A DNA stretch of 64,000 nucleotides, from contig PGXM01000003.1 of the NCBI GenBank assembly GCA_002839155.1, positions 1 through 64,000 on the forward strand. The letters run 5' to 3'. A program made the translations under genes and the position numbers. The notes under the pieces were generated by a model. The model was not told where the DNA came from. It worked only from the letters and a program-made list of their open reading frames with translations, and did no database searches. This document shows, one piece after another, positions 25,129 to 34,448 of this stretch (positions are counted from its first letter, which is position 1; the number at the start of each line of letters is the position of its first letter). This DNA comes from Tenericutes bacterium HGW-Tenericutes-1 (GTDB taxonomy: Bacteria; Bacillota_I; Bacilli_A; Izemoplasmatales; Hujiaoplasmataceae).

Positions 25129-25205
25129 TGGTGGACCCGGTAGGACTCGAACCTACGGCCAATCGGTTATGAGCCGATAGCTCTAACCAACTGAGCTACG
25201 GGTCC
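25129..25205 (-). tRNA. tRNA-Ile2(CAU), lysidine-dependent
   Basis: 77 nt with CCA. It has a CAU anticodon but a GGACCC acceptor and an overall sequence like the minor isoleucine tRNA of Firmicutes rather than Met. It needs lysidine at the first anticodon base, made by TilS, encoded at 39044. Confidence 0.8.
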
Positions 25206-25229
25206 ATACGTTCGAAACTTTTAACATTT

Positions 25230-25306
25230 TGGTAGCGGCGGTGAGACTTGAACTCACAACCTCACGGGTATGAACCGTACGCTCTAGCCAGTTGAGCTAC
25301 ACCGCC
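25230..25306 (-). tRNA. tRNA-Met(CAU), elongator
   Basis: 77 nt with CCA; starts GGCGGTG with paired acceptor; anticodon CAT in GGTTCATACCC. Similar to the Firmicutes elongator Met tRNA. Confidence 0.85.
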
Positions 25307-25350
25307 ATATTAAACTAAAGAATAAAGAGGTTGGTTCTTTATTTATAAAG

Positions 25351-25428
<78 letters not shown>

Positions 25429-25454
25429 ACGTTACACTTTTCAGTGCGAGTAAT

Positions 25455-25483
25455 ATTTTACTATTTAAAGCAAGGTTTGTCAA
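25455..25483 (-). promoter_or_regulatory. Promoter of the tRNA operon
   Basis: On the minus strand a perfect TTGACA (25478-25483), a 17-bp spacer and TAAAAT (25455-25460) stand just ahead of tRNA-Ile. A strong vegetative-type promoter driving the whole cluster. Confidence 0.85.
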
Positions 25484-25506
25484 TTAAAAAATTCATAAAG
25501 TTTATG

Positions 25507-25579
25507 AGACCGAAAAAAAAGTTGAATTGGCAGTGAATAGCGTTTTATTATACCACAAATTTTTGCTTTTTTTCGGTCT
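25507..25579 (-). terminator. Terminator of the rsmG-parAB-mscS operon
   Basis: The inverted repeat AGACCGAAAAAAA / TTTTTTTCGGTCT lies just behind the MazG-like gene and before the tRNA promoter. The T-run is part of the distal arm. The loop is long (about 45 nt). Confidence 0.65.
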
Positions 25580-25587
25580 AATAATGA

Positions 25588-25875
25588 TTATTTTATCGGT
25601 TTTGGATATTTGATGTTATTCTTCACTAATTTCTCGTTGACTAATTCAATGGGATCATAGCCTAAATCATGAATCATCGCAAGCGTATAAATTAATACGT
25701 CTGCCATTTCTTCTTTAACATTTTCTTCATCGGGGATTTGATCTGGCCATTGATAATTTTCTAGTAATTCTGCGGCCTCAATAATAATAGATTTCGCTAA
25801 TGCTTCGGGTGTATCATGTTCTTTCCATCCACGTTCATTCCGATAATCGATGATTGTCTTCAATAGTTCCTTCAT
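25588..25875 (-). CDS. MazG-like nucleotide pyrophosphohydrolase
   Basis: 95 residues, the length of single-domain MazG/RS21-C6 proteins. The all-alpha NTP-PPase motif is visible as EAAELLE (about 34-40) and EEMADVLIY (about 56-64), the four acidic residues that bind magnesium. Such enzymes cleave (often aberrant) dNTPs to the monophosphate and pyrophosphate. Last gene of the minus-strand operon; its start overlaps the end of the DUF951 gene by 41 bp in another frame. Substrate not determinable. Confidence 0.85.
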   Translation of the reverse strand: MKELLKTIIDYRNERGWKEHDTPEALAKSIIIEAAELLENYQWPDQIPDEENVKEEMADVLIYTLAMIHDLGYDPIELVNEKLVKNNIKYPKPIK

Positions 25876-26062
25876 GAGTCTCTCCTACTACTTTCTTGAT
25901 GGCTTTTTTAAGGGTGGGGCGGTCGATTAAAACAATTCGACCGCAGCCTAAACATTTTATTTTACAATCGGTTCCAAAGCGGACAATTTCCCATTTGTTC
26001 ACACCACACGGGTGACCTTTTTTTAAGATAACGACGCTTCCTAGTTTAATTTCTGATTCCAT
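25835..26062 (-). CDS. DUF951 family protein
   Basis: 75 residues. Matches the small DUF951 family, usually found with the chromosome-partition genes: VVILKKGHPCGVNKWEI, then a zinc-ribbon-like CLGCGR (about 38-43). The stop codon is TGA (25835-25837), which supports the standard code in this genome. The family usually ends around residue 65, so a short extension overlaps the next gene. Biochemical function unknown; zinc or nucleic-acid binding is suggested by the Cys pair. Confidence 0.85.
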   Translation of the reverse strand: MESEIKLGSVVILKKGHPCGVNKWEIVRFGTDCKIKCLGCGRIVLIDRPTLKKAIKKVVGETHEGTIEDNHRLSE

Positions 26063-26957
26063 CTAAGTCACCGGAAACAATTTCAATTTTTTGAATCGGA
26101 ACTGCAATATTATTCTCTTGGCATAATAAGAATAATTTTTCACGGATTAATCGTTCAAATGCGAAATGTTCTACAGGTTTTGTTTTGCCAATAATTCTAA
26201 CTTTGATATAATTTCCTCCAGATTCAACCATTCCGATATACTCTAGCGGAGAAACCATAGCTTGATCAGCCGTACCAAAGACTTCAATAAATTCTTTAAC
26301 TTTCGTTTGGAACAATTGATAGTTAATTTCATTGCCTAACGTAATATCAATAATGGCTAATGAGTAATCTCTTGAATAATTGATGATAGAATTGATTGAG
26401 CCATTATTGATAATGAAATAATCGCCTTTCCAATCTTCTAGTTTTGTCGTTCTTAAGCCGATTTCTTTCACTGTTCCGGTAAAACCACCGATTTGAACCA
26501 ATTCTCCAATCGAAATGGTGTTTTCCATAATCAAAAAAATTCCACTGATAAAGTCTTTTATAATGGCTTGTGTACCAAACGCTACCGCAACCCCTACAAC
26601 CCCTGCGGACGCTAATATCGGAGCGGTATTCACCCCAAAGCCATTTAAAAGAATGATAAAAATGATAAACCATATCACAAACCGAAAAATACTGACTAAG
26701 GCTTTAGAAATGGTAACTCCGCGTTTTTGTCTATCAATAATCGCAAACGGAAGATCTCTTTGAACGTTAATCTTTTTTGAAATTCTCGTATTGATTTTTA
26801 AGAAATGATTGACAATAGGTTTGGTAAAAATTGTTAATACAATTCCGATAGTTAACCAAAAAATAACATATAAACTGATAATGATAAAACTAACGAAGAA
26901 TGACGTTTGACCAAGTATACTCTCTAGCCATTCTCGCATAAATTCAAACATATCCAT
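26046..26957 (-). CDS. mscS: MscS-family mechanosensitive channel
   Basis: 303 residues. Three TM helices at the N-terminus (about 20-43, 78-100, and the pore helix about 105-145, rich in Gly/Ala: GVVGVAVAFGTQAIIKDFIS) are followed by the cytoplasmic beta domain (GELVQIGGFTGTVKEIGLRTTKL) and a C-terminal alpha/beta end. The family releases solutes on hypo-osmotic stress. Here it lies in the partition operon, overlapping DUF951 and four bases behind parB, an arrangement common in Firmicutes and Mollicutes. Confidence 0.9.
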   Translation of the reverse strand: MDMFEFMREWLESILGQTSFFVSFIIISLYVIFWLTIGIVLTIFTKPIVNHFLKINTRISKKINVQRDLPFAIIDRQKRGVTISKALVSIFRFVIWFIIFIILLNGFGVNTAPILASAGVVGVAVAFGTQAIIKDFISGIFLIMENTISIGELVQIGGFTGTVKEIGLRTTKLEDWKGDYFIINNGSINSIINYSRDYSLAIIDITLGNEINYQLFQTKVKEFIEVFGTADQAMVSPLEYIGMVESGGNYIKVRIIGKTKPVEHFAFERLIREKLFLLCQENNIAVPIQKIEIVSGDLDGIRN

Positions 26958-26960
26958 AGA

Positions 26961-27818
26961 TTACGCTCCTTTTTTATCAATTATTTTAAGGAAGGTTTCT
27001 AGTTCATCCGTCGAATCAAATGAAATAATTAACCGGTTTTCATTCACTTTAATTGGTTTTGACAAATGAAGTTGTTGATCCAATCTTGTTTTAGTCAATT
27101 TTAATTCATTCACTAAAGATTCTGACACTTCTCTTTTTTTAATTTCTTTCTTTTTCTTTTCCGTTTTAACAAGCAATTCAATATCTCTCACGGTCAAATG
27201 ACCCGTAATCACCATCTCAGCGATTTTATGAATTCGTTCAACGTCTTTTAATTTACTTAACGCTCTTGCATGACCCATCGAGATATTGCCTTGATTGATT
27301 TCATCGATAACAGCTTGAGGTAATGTTAATATTCCTAACGTATTCGAAACGTAAGAACGACTTTTGCCAATCTTTTTTGCGAGTTCTAAATGCGTTAGAT
27401 TGAGTGAAGATATCGCATTTTGATAAGCTTCAGCTTCTTCAACGATGGTTAAGTCTTCACGTTGAATGTTTTCTAGTAACGCCAACTCCGCTAAATACTC
27501 ATTGTTATAATCTCTAACGATTGCTGGTATCGTAGTGAAGCCCGCAATTTTTGCGGCCTTACAACGTCTTTCACCAGCGACCAATAAATAGCCGTTATGG
27601 ACCTTTTTAATAATGATGGGTTGTAAGACCCCATTCGTGCGAATCGACTCAGCAAGCTCGTTTAAACTCGTTTCATCGAAATGTTTACGTGGTTGATAAG
27701 GGTTGGGTTCAATTAAATCAATCGCAATATCTAAAACTTCTTCTTTACCCACGTTTTGAATTTCGTTTTCTTGTAATAAATCGGATAATCCACGTTTAAC
27801 ATATGTATTTTTAACCAT
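26961..27818 (-). CDS. parB: ParB/Spo0J chromosome-partition protein
   Basis: 285 residues. Start at the ATG at 27818, nine bases behind GAGGTGA; an ATG three codons upstream touches the ribosome site. The N-terminal ParB/Srx CTPase domain shows IEPNPYQPRKHFDE and the GERRCKAAKIAG box (about residues 75-90); the central helix-turn-helix (LAKKIGKSRSYVSNTLGIL) would bind parS; the C-terminus dimerises. Works with ParA encoded just upstream. I found no parS-like palindrome in the window. Confidence 0.95.
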   Translation of the reverse strand: MVKNTYVKRGLSDLLQENEIQNVGKEEVLDIAIDLIEPNPYQPRKHFDETSLNELAESIRTNGVLQPIIIKKVHNGYLLVAGERRCKAAKIAGFTTIPAIVRDYNNEYLAELALLENIQREDLTIVEEAEAYQNAISSLNLTHLELAKKIGKSRSYVSNTLGILTLPQAVIDEINQGNISMGHARALSKLKDVERIHKIAEMVITGHLTVRDIELLVKTEKKKKEIKKREVSESLVNELKLTKTRLDQQLHLSKPIKVNENRLIISFDSTDELETFLKIIDKKGA

Positions 27819-28584
27819 TGCGTTCATTCACCTCTTTAGCGAGTTGCCTATAACTGAGTGATGATTTGCTTTTTGGAGAAAACTCTGTGACTGGAACTCC
27901 GTAAAACGTTGCATTCGAACAAGAAACATTTCTTGGAATAATCGTTTGAAATACCCGTTCACCAAAATAGGTTTTAACTTCATTAACGACTTGGAATCCT
28001 GAAGCGGATCGGGTATCTAGCATTGTTAATAAAACACCATAAATCGTTAAACTTTCCCGGTTAACTTTCTTTTTGGATTGAACTAACCGGATGGTATTCA
28101 ATAATTGCGTTAATCCGTCCATCGCTAGAAATTCACATTGAACCGGAATGATAATACCATCAGAAGCAATCATCGCATTAATCGTCACAAATCCTAAGGA
28201 TGGCGGACAATCAATCAAGATATAATCATATTGATCTTTAATCGGTTTTAACTGCGAATGAAGAATAAAATCACGGTTGGTATTGGAAATGATTTTTTCT
28301 TCAATCCCTTCAACGACAGTTCTCGCTGGTAGAACGTCTATCAAGGGATTTTCGGTTGTCAAAATCGTATCTTGTAATTTGGCTTCTTCAGTCAAACAAT
28401 CAAAAATACTACTTTTGAAACTTCCACGGTTAATCCCCATACAAGTCGTTGCATTCGCTTGATAATCCAAATCGATTAACAAAACTTTTTTATTAAGATA
28501 TGTGAGCGAACTGGCCAAATTGATCGCTGTCGTCGTCTTACCGACCCCACCTTTTTGATTGGCTATCGAAATTACTGTACTCAT
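27811..28584 (-). CDS. parA: ParA/Soj chromosome-partition ATPase
   Basis: 257 residues. Deviant Walker A KGGVGKTT (about 10-17), A' DLDYQAN and Walker B LIDCPPS (about 123-129), full family length. Its ATP-driven cycle on the nucleoid moves ParB-parS complexes and influences DnaA. The stop region overlaps the start of parB, indicating translational coupling. The rsmG-parA-parB order is typical of the replication-origin region in Firmicutes. Confidence 0.95.
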   Translation of the reverse strand: MSTVISIANQKGGVGKTTTAINLASSLTYLNKKVLLIDLDYQANATTCMGINRGSFKSSIFDCLTEEAKLQDTILTTENPLIDVLPARTVVEGIEEKIISNTNRDFILHSQLKPIKDQYDYILIDCPPSLGFVTINAMIASDGIIIPVQCEFLAMDGLTQLLNTIRLVQSKKKVNRESLTIYGVLLTMLDTRSASGFQVVNEVKTYFGERVFQTIIPRNVSCSNATFYGVPVTEFSPKSKSSLSYRQLAKEVNERNG

Positions 28585-28595
28585 AAATTAACCCT

Positions 28596-29783
28596 TTACA
28601 CTTTCTTTCCAAGATATTCTTTAAATAATTCTTCATTTTCTTTAAAGAATGCGATTTGAGCATCGCTTAAGAATTCTAACATTTCTGAAGATAAAAACCA
28701 ATCACGAATTTCATCATGTGTCATTGATTTAGAGATTTGACCCCATTGATCTTTTATTGTCATTTCGTTTGATAAATACGTATATAACATCGCTACGGCG
28801 ATAATTTGTTCATCGCTTTTTTCAGCTAATACATCTAATGAATAATCATATCGGTTTTCACGGTAAGGAGCGGTGTCTCGAAAGCGAGTGAAGAAATTGA
28901 AGACGATTGAAATCATATTCGTTCTTTTATTTAAAAGATATTTTTGTAGTCTCACCGCAACCTTCTTCGTTGAAACACTTAACTCTTCGCTTTGTAAGAT
29001 ATGATCAATGCCTTTTTCGTGAATGTAGATATATAAATCTAGTACATTCGTTATTTCTTTACCAACTTCTTTGAATTGTTCGTAAATGAAGACACTGACT
29101 TCTTGAACCGCATTTTGAAAATCGACGTTTTCATAAAGCGGATCCTTTTTATTTTGTTTTTGAATATCCTCTAAATAGCTCATTGTGTCATCTTGATATT
29201 TATCGATGATATTGATCATTTTAACCCATTCGTAATTGAGTTCGGTGTAGAGTTTCTCGTTATATAAAACTTGAAGTAAAAAGATGAGATAAAAAATCGA
29301 TAATATCGCAATATAAATATAAACAGAGCCAATGAGATTACTCGCTCCCGCTAAATTCGTCTGATGATAAATGACATAATAGATTCCTAAAGCGGTCATG
29401 AACGTGCCGTAAGTTAAATAACTGAATAATTCTTGGTAAAAAACAATCACCGTTAAACCAATAAAGAAAAACAAATAAGCGTAAAAACCACTTGTCCCTT
29501 GCATGTAAAAGAAGGCTAATGCAATTGTGTATACGATGGAGATTTGAATCGACGCCATAATTTTATTGACTTTGATTAAAAACATTGTAAGAAATAACAC
29601 TAAAACCAATACGGCGATAACAGCAATTTTAATCACCAATTCATAATCAAAGAATATCGATAACGGAATTGTGACTGCAGTCACGAGAGTTAAAAATACC
29701 ATGACTAAAATAACTTTGATTTTACGAACCTCACTCATTGGGAGGAATTCGGTATTAAAGACTCTACGGAAGAAATTTTTCAT
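28596..29783 (-). CDS. Polytopic membrane protein with alpha-helical cytoplasmic domain (B)
   Basis: 395 residues. About six TM helices in the first 190 residues, then a helical soluble part of about 200 residues (YQDDTMSYLEDIQKQNKKD to the end) that may be a degenerate HD-type helical domain, lacking a clear HD metal motif. It overlaps the upstream gene by one base (TAATG) and resembles it in layout and length, so the pair probably arose by duplication. It lies between rsmG and parA. No function known to me; a link to envelope or division cycle signalling is only positional inference. Confidence 0.75.
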   Translation of the reverse strand: MKNFFRRVFNTEFLPMSEVRKIKVILVMVFLTLVTAVTIPLSIFFDYELVIKIAVIAVLVLVLFLTMFLIKVNKIMASIQISIVYTIALAFFYMQGTSGFYAYLFFFIGLTVIVFYQELFSYLTYGTFMTALGIYYVIYHQTNLAGASNLIGSVYIYIAILSIFYLIFLLQVLYNEKLYTELNYEWVKMINIIDKYQDDTMSYLEDIQKQNKKDPLYENVDFQNAVQEVSVFIYEQFKEVGKEITNVLDLYIYIHEKGIDHILQSEELSVSTKKVAVRLQKYLLNKRTNMISIVFNFFTRFRDTAPYRENRYDYSLDVLAEKSDEQIIAVAMLYTYLSNEMTIKDQWGQISKSMTHDEIRDWFLSSEMLEFLSDAQIAFFKENEELFKEYLGKKV

Positions 29784-30976
29784 TATGAATTCCTCCCAAT
29801 ATAATCATTTACAATCGCATCAAAGACTTGATAGTTTTCTTGATAGATTCGCATGATAGATGGATCATTATAATAATAGTAATCGGTATAAACCAAAATA
29901 TTGAAGACTTCATCGGAAGATAAAGGTTTTTGAAGTTCATTGCCTAATCTTAATGAAACGTAAAAGACCGCAAAAGCGAGGATTTTAATCTCAATTGAGT
30001 CAGAGGGTTGATTAAAACTCTTGAGTTGCGTTTCAGAGAAAATCTCACGTTTTTTAATATCCAAATCTTTCATCTTTGAGATCTTAATCATCGTTTTACG
30101 TAATTTATGCGTTCCAGAAATCAGTAAATCTTGAAGACGTGCAAAATCATAGGTTGAGTAATTAGGGTATTTCGCAAGTAAAGTAGGAATTGCGGTCCCT
30201 TTTTCTAATGCAAGCATAATCTTTAGTTTTTCCGTGAAGACATTATCAATTGATAATTTCTCTGAAAAAGCGGATGTAAATGATTCTAATGCTTTATAGT
30301 ATTTGTTAATATCGATTTTATGTTTCGTCGCTTCTTTCTCGGCGTCAATCAATAAATCGATATTACGAAATTCACTTTCTTTCGATAACGCCAATTGATT
30401 ATATAAGAACCGTTTTTGTTTGATGATGATGAACGATGAAATCGTGAGTAATAAAACAAATAAAATGATGAAAAAGAATGTTCCAAAATCAGTTTCGATT
30501 CGAGCGTTATCAAACGTTAAATACTCTGGGTAATTCCACATAATCATTAATATGGCGAAGAATAAATATAAATCGCTAATCAGAATGACTTTTAAATCTT
30601 GGTAGAAAGCCGCTATCGCATAAGCGATGAATAATCCGGGGATAAAAGCGGGTGATTTAAAGATAAAAATCATACCAGTTGCGATACCAAAGACACCCAA
30701 GGACGTAATAAATTTATTCAAGTTATAAAAGTTCTTGTCTTCACTGCCATAAGCTAAACAAACAATGTTAAAAAATATAATCGCTAAAAAACCGATTAAG
30801 AGCGAATAGAAATAAGTCATCGGAAATTGACCAATGAGCATATATAAAAGTGAAATGATTAACAAGAAAACAAGAATGGCTAATATGAAATGGTTTTTTG
30901 ACCGCAAATGTTTGATTTCTAATTGTTCCCGATAATCTTCAATTTGCGGAAAACTATAAGTTTGTTTTCTTTTCAT
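29783..30976 (-). CDS. Polytopic membrane protein with alpha-helical cytoplasmic domain (A)
   Basis: 397 residues. A cytoplasmic N-terminus (QIEDYREQLEIKHLRSK), about six TM helices (about 30-190), then a helical cytoplasmic domain (ESEFRNIDLLIDAEKEATKHK, SFTSAFSEKLSIDNVFTEKL, SDSIEIKILAFAVFYVSLRLG). Same architecture as the following gene with low sequence identity. It starts 15 bp behind rsmG. Function unknown. Confidence 0.75.
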   Translation of the reverse strand: MKRKQTYSFPQIEDYREQLEIKHLRSKNHFILAILVFLLIISLLYMLIGQFPMTYFYSLLIGFLAIIFFNIVCLAYGSEDKNFYNLNKFITSLGVFGIATGMIFIFKSPAFIPGLFIAYAIAAFYQDLKVILISDLYLFFAILMIMWNYPEYLTFDNARIETDFGTFFFIILFVLLLTISSFIIIKQKRFLYNQLALSKESEFRNIDLLIDAEKEATKHKIDINKYYKALESFTSAFSEKLSIDNVFTEKLKIMLALEKGTAIPTLLAKYPNYSTYDFARLQDLLISGTHKLRKTMIKISKMKDLDIKKREIFSETQLKSFNQPSDSIEIKILAFAVFYVSLRLGNELQKPLSSDEVFNILVYTDYYYYNDPSIMRIYQENYQVFDAIVNDYIGRNS

Positions 30977-30991
30977 TGGTTCACCCCTCTC

Positions 30992-31684
30992 TTATAAAGG
31001 TTTTTTCTTAATCAAACTAAAACTTCTCGGATAAAAGTCAGTGGTGTTTCTCACCTTTTTAATGATGATTAACACATGATTCAACCCATCTTCTAATGGG
31101 TATTCAATGACTTCTTCTAAGACGCCACCTAATTTATCAATCGCATGTTTTGCTTCTTCTAATTCTTCTTCGTAATTGATGGATTTCATCGCAATGAATT
31201 TTCCACCCACTTTAACAAACGGCAAACAAAGTTCGGTTAAGATATTTAACCTTGCGACGGCTCTTGCGGTAACGTAATTAAAATAGTTTTTCATGATGAA
31301 CTCTTCAATCCGACCATGAATTAATTTATTGTCATTGATTGAGAGTTTATCTGATAATCGTTTTAAAAAATCAATTCTCTTTTGTAATGCATCAACGATC
31401 GTCACCTTAATGGATGGATTAATAATCTTTAAAGGAAGCGAGGGGAATCCAGCACCTGATCCAACATCGAGTAACGTAACGTTATCAAAAGAACCCACTT
31501 TCGTTAACCAAAGCGAGTCAAAAAAATGTTTCAAGAAGACTTCCTCTTTGTCTGTAATCGCAGTCAAATTCATGACTTCGTTTTGACTGATGAGATAGTC
31601 ATAATACGTTTCAAATTGGTTCATCATGGTATTTGTAAGTTGAATACCAATCGATTCACAGTTTTTTAAGAAGGTTAACGCCAC
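30992..31684 (-). CDS. rsmG: 16S rRNA m7G527 methyltransferase RsmG
   Basis: 230 residues, GTG start behind AAGGGTGA. SAM-binding motif VTLLDVGSGAGFPSLPLKI (about 67-85), then VTIVDALQKRIDFL and the NYVTARAVA segment, all typical of RsmG/GidB. It methylates G527 of 16S rRNA. First gene of the operon leading into parA-parB, downstream of mnmG as in most Firmicutes. Confidence 0.95.
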   Translation of the reverse strand: MALTFLKNCESIGIQLTNTMMNQFETYYDYLISQNEVMNLTAITDKEEVFLKHFFDSLWLTKVGSFDNVTLLDVGSGAGFPSLPLKIINPSIKVTIVDALQKRIDFLKRLSDKLSINDNKLIHGRIEEFIMKNYFNYVTARAVARLNILTELCLPFVKVGGKFIAMKSINYEEELEEAKHAIDKLGGVLEEVIEYPLEDGLNHVLIIIKKVRNTTDFYPRSFSLIKKKPL

Positions 31685-31756
31685 TTTATCACCCTTAAAA
31701 GTATTTTACCACAATGAAAGGAATTATTATATTCCTTTTATAATTCCCGATGAAAA

Positions 31757-31775
31757 AGACCTGAAATTCAGGTCT
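31757..31775 (-). terminator. Terminator behind mnmG
   Basis: Hairpin AGACCTGAATTTCAGGTCT on the minus strand followed by TTTTT. Separates mnmG from the rsmG operon. Confidence 0.75.
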
Positions 31776-31780
31776 ATGAT

Positions 31781-33646
31781 TTATATCTTGGATTTAAATT
31801 CTTTGACACGCAAAACGATATTGGTGATATCAGCGGGATTCACCCCAGAAATTCTCGAAGCTTGTCCAATGGTCAATGGTTTAATTTTTGAAAGTTTAAC
31901 CCGTGCTTCTAAAGCAATGTTATGTAATGTATTATAATCAAAGTCAGCTGGAATTTGAATACTTTCTTCTTTTGCAAGTTTTTCAGCTTCACGTATGGCT
32001 TTTCTAATATACCCTTCGTAAGTGACTTCAATTTCGATTTGTTCGGTGACTTCTAGGGGTAAAGTTCTAGTTTCACCCATAAGAGATAATACATTATCAT
32101 AAGACAATTCAGGCCGTTTTAACAAATCTAAAAGTGACATTTTCTCTTTGAGTTCTCCAGAGTTTAAGTCACGAAGTTGTTGATTAATTATTTGTGTAGG
32201 ATTGACCGTTAGCTTTTTCAGCCGATTAGTCTCTTGATTGATTAATTCGATTTTATTTAAGTACTTTTGATAACGATCGTCACTGATTAGCCCAATTTGA
32301 TGACCTTTTTTTGTTAACCGAATATCGGCGTTATCATGTCTAAGGAGTAATCTAAATTCAGCTCTCGATGTTAACATCCGGTAAGGGTCTAAGACACCTT
32401 TGGTCACTAAATCATCAATCAAAACGCCAATATAAGCTTCATCTCTTCTTAGAATAAATGGTTCTTTTTGTTTCATCTTTAACGACGCATTAATTCCAGC
32501 CATCAATCCTTGACAAGCCGCTTCTTCATAACCAGAAGTCCCATTAACTTGACCTGCAAAATAAAGATTTTTAACAATCTTTGATTCAAGGGTTGGCCAT
32601 AAATCAGTTGGATGGATTGCATCATATTCAATTGCATAAGCATATTTCGCAATCACTGCGTTTTCAAGTCCTGGGAGTGAATGAACCATCAATTCTTGAA
32701 CGTCATGAGGCATGGAAGTTGAGAATCCTTGAAGATAGACTTCATCAATAAACTGTGATTCTGGTTCAATAAATAATTGATGTCTTTCCTTGTCGGCGAA
32801 GCGGACAAGTTTGTCTTCAATTGAAGGACAATATCTTGGACCAACGCCTTTTACTAAACCGCTATACATGGCGGATTTCCGGAGATTGTTATTAATGATT
32901 TTATGGGTCTCTTCTGCGGTATGAATCAAATAACAGGGCCATTCTTTATCTAATGGCTTAAAGACTGAATCATCAAAACTAAAATGATACTTGAAGTTAT
33001 CGCCAGGCGATAATAGCATCTTAGAATAATCAATGGTATCTTTTTTAATTCTTGGGGGTGTTCCGGTTTTTAATCGGAAGGTTTCCATACCTAATTCTCT
33101 TAAATGTTGGGATAGCCCGTAAGACGGTTTTTGTTTGTCTGGGCCTTCTGGTGTAGAGGTGTATCCAACTAAGACCGCTGCTTCCATGTAAGTACCCGCA
33201 GTTAAAATAACGGTATTTGATTCAATTGTCTCGCCGTTTTCTAAAATAACGCCATGACACACTTGATCATCAACCAATAATTTCTTTACATAAGCTTCTT
33301 TGATGTCTAAATTCGGTTGAGCAAATAATGTATTTTGCATTTCTTTAGGATAAAGTACTTTATCAGATTGCGCTCTTAACGCTCTGACAGCGGGGCCTTT
33401 AGAATTGTTTAACATCTTCATTTGTAACGATGTTTTGTCCGCGACTTTCCCCATTTCACCCCCTAAAGCATCGATTTCGCGGACTAAAGTTCCTTTAGCG
33501 GGTCCGCCAATCGATGGATTACAAGGCATGGATGCAATCATTTTTATGTTTCCTGTGACGAGTAAAGTCTTGTGTCCTAAACGGGCTGTAGCTAAAGCTG
33601 CTTCGCTTCCTGCATGTCCGCCACCAATGACAATTACCTCATACAT
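31781..33646 (-). CDS. mnmG: tRNA uridine-5-carboxymethylaminomethyl modification enzyme MnmG
   Basis: 621 residues from the ATG at 33646. N-terminal FAD-binding motif IVIGGGHAGSEAA (about 5-17), the family signatures GPRYCPSIEDK (about 271-281) and GTSGYEEAACQGL, and a full-length C-terminal helical domain. With MnmE it installs the carboxymethylaminomethyl group on U34 of tRNAs such as Lys(UUU) and Leu(UAA) found in this window. mnmE is not in the window. Confidence 0.97.
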   Translation of the reverse strand: MYEVIVIGGGHAGSEAALATARLGHKTLLVTGNIKMIASMPCNPSIGGPAKGTLVREIDALGGEMGKVADKTSLQMKMLNNSKGPAVRALRAQSDKVLYPKEMQNTLFAQPNLDIKEAYVKKLLVDDQVCHGVILENGETIESNTVILTAGTYMEAAVLVGYTSTPEGPDKQKPSYGLSQHLRELGMETFRLKTGTPPRIKKDTIDYSKMLLSPGDNFKYHFSFDDSVFKPLDKEWPCYLIHTAEETHKIINNNLRKSAMYSGLVKGVGPRYCPSIEDKLVRFADKERHQLFIEPESQFIDEVYLQGFSTSMPHDVQELMVHSLPGLENAVIAKYAYAIEYDAIHPTDLWPTLESKIVKNLYFAGQVNGTSGYEEAACQGLMAGINASLKMKQKEPFILRRDEAYIGVLIDDLVTKGVLDPYRMLTSRAEFRLLLRHDNADIRLTKKGHQIGLISDDRYQKYLNKIELINQETNRLKKLTVNPTQIINQQLRDLNSGELKEKMSLLDLLKRPELSYDNVLSLMGETRTLPLEVTEQIEIEVTYEGYIRKAIREAEKLAKEESIQIPADFDYNTLHNIALEARVKLSKIKPLTIGQASRISGVNPADITNIVLRVKEFKSKI

Positions 33647-33662
33647 GCTAATCACCAATCTT

Positions 33663-34424
33663 CTAGATTAATTTATAATGTTTTAATGCTTTATAGACAC
33701 CTTGAGCTGTGACATCATCGGTAATATGTTTCGCAACTGCTTTAAGTCTTGGATGAGCATTCCCCATCGCAATACCGGTATTCACGGTTTGTAACATGGT
33801 AATATCATTTAACCCATCCCCAATGGCGTAAACTTGATCAAGGGGATATTTTAAGTAATCAATGAGCCAGCGAACGCCTTCAGCTTTGAGTTCGCCCTTT
33901 AAGTTGACATCATAACCAATGGTATTTGAACGGTTAAACTGTAATTCAGGAAATAAAGTTCTGACTTCATCGATTTTATCCTTGGTGAAGAAAACACATT
34001 CTAAGATATCATGGTTTTGATGATAGGTTTGGTCGATTCTAGGTTTTTCAATTTTGTAGATTTCAGAAAACTGATCAACGAGTTCTGTTTTCTTCGAATA
34101 AGCAACATAATCATCGACGCTTTCAACGACTAAATCAAGTTGGTTTGTTTCACAATAATCAACGAGTCGTTGTAAGATATCTTTGGGAATATATCGTTCA
34201 TGAATGACTTTACCATCATACTTAATAAATTGTCCATTCGATGCAATGTAATCGTCAATCCCTAAAATCTTATCAACCCCATATAAAACATGCGGGACTC
34301 TACCTGTCGCAATCACGGGGTGATGTCCATTAGCCTTTAACAAAGCAATGGTTTCTATAATTCCTTCAGAAGGTCTTCCTTCATGAAGTGTAGTGCCATC
34401 TAAATCTAAAAATACAATCGCCAT
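33663..34424 (-). CDS. Cof-type HAD-superfamily phosphatase
   Basis: 253 residues. HAD motif I FLDLDGTTL (about 4-12), motif II ATGR, motif III Lys in the ELKAEGVRWL region, motif IV IGDGLNDITML (about 205-215). The large C2B cap places it in the Cof/YkrA subfamily, which dephosphorylates sugar phosphates or cofactors. Substrate unknown. It lies 16 bp upstream of mnmG, possibly co-transcribed. Confidence 0.9.
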   Translation of the reverse strand: MAIVFLDLDGTTLHEGRPSEGIIETIALLKANGHHPVIATGRVPHVLYGVDKILGIDDYIASNGQFIKYDGKVIHERYIPKDILQRLVDYCETNQLDLVVESVDDYVAYSKKTELVDQFSEIYKIEKPRIDQTYHQNHDILECVFFTKDKIDEVRTLFPELQFNRSNTIGYDVNLKGELKAEGVRWLIDYLKYPLDQVYAIGDGLNDITMLQTVNTGIAMGNAHPRLKAVAKHITDDVTAQGVYKALKHYKLI

Positions 34425-34448
34425 AATAAAACTCCTTCAATAGAAAAG

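Noticed and set aside
25835-25837. Genetic code 4 (TGA as Trp)
   Set aside because: The DUF951 gene ends at TGA close to the family length, and core proteins use TGG for Trp without in-frame TGA. The only in-frame TGA is in the NERD gene of the accessory array.
26961-28584. parS sites or an origin with DnaA boxes near parAB
   Set aside because: I saw no TGTTTCACGTGAAACA-like palindrome and no cluster of TTATCCACA boxes by eye in the window.
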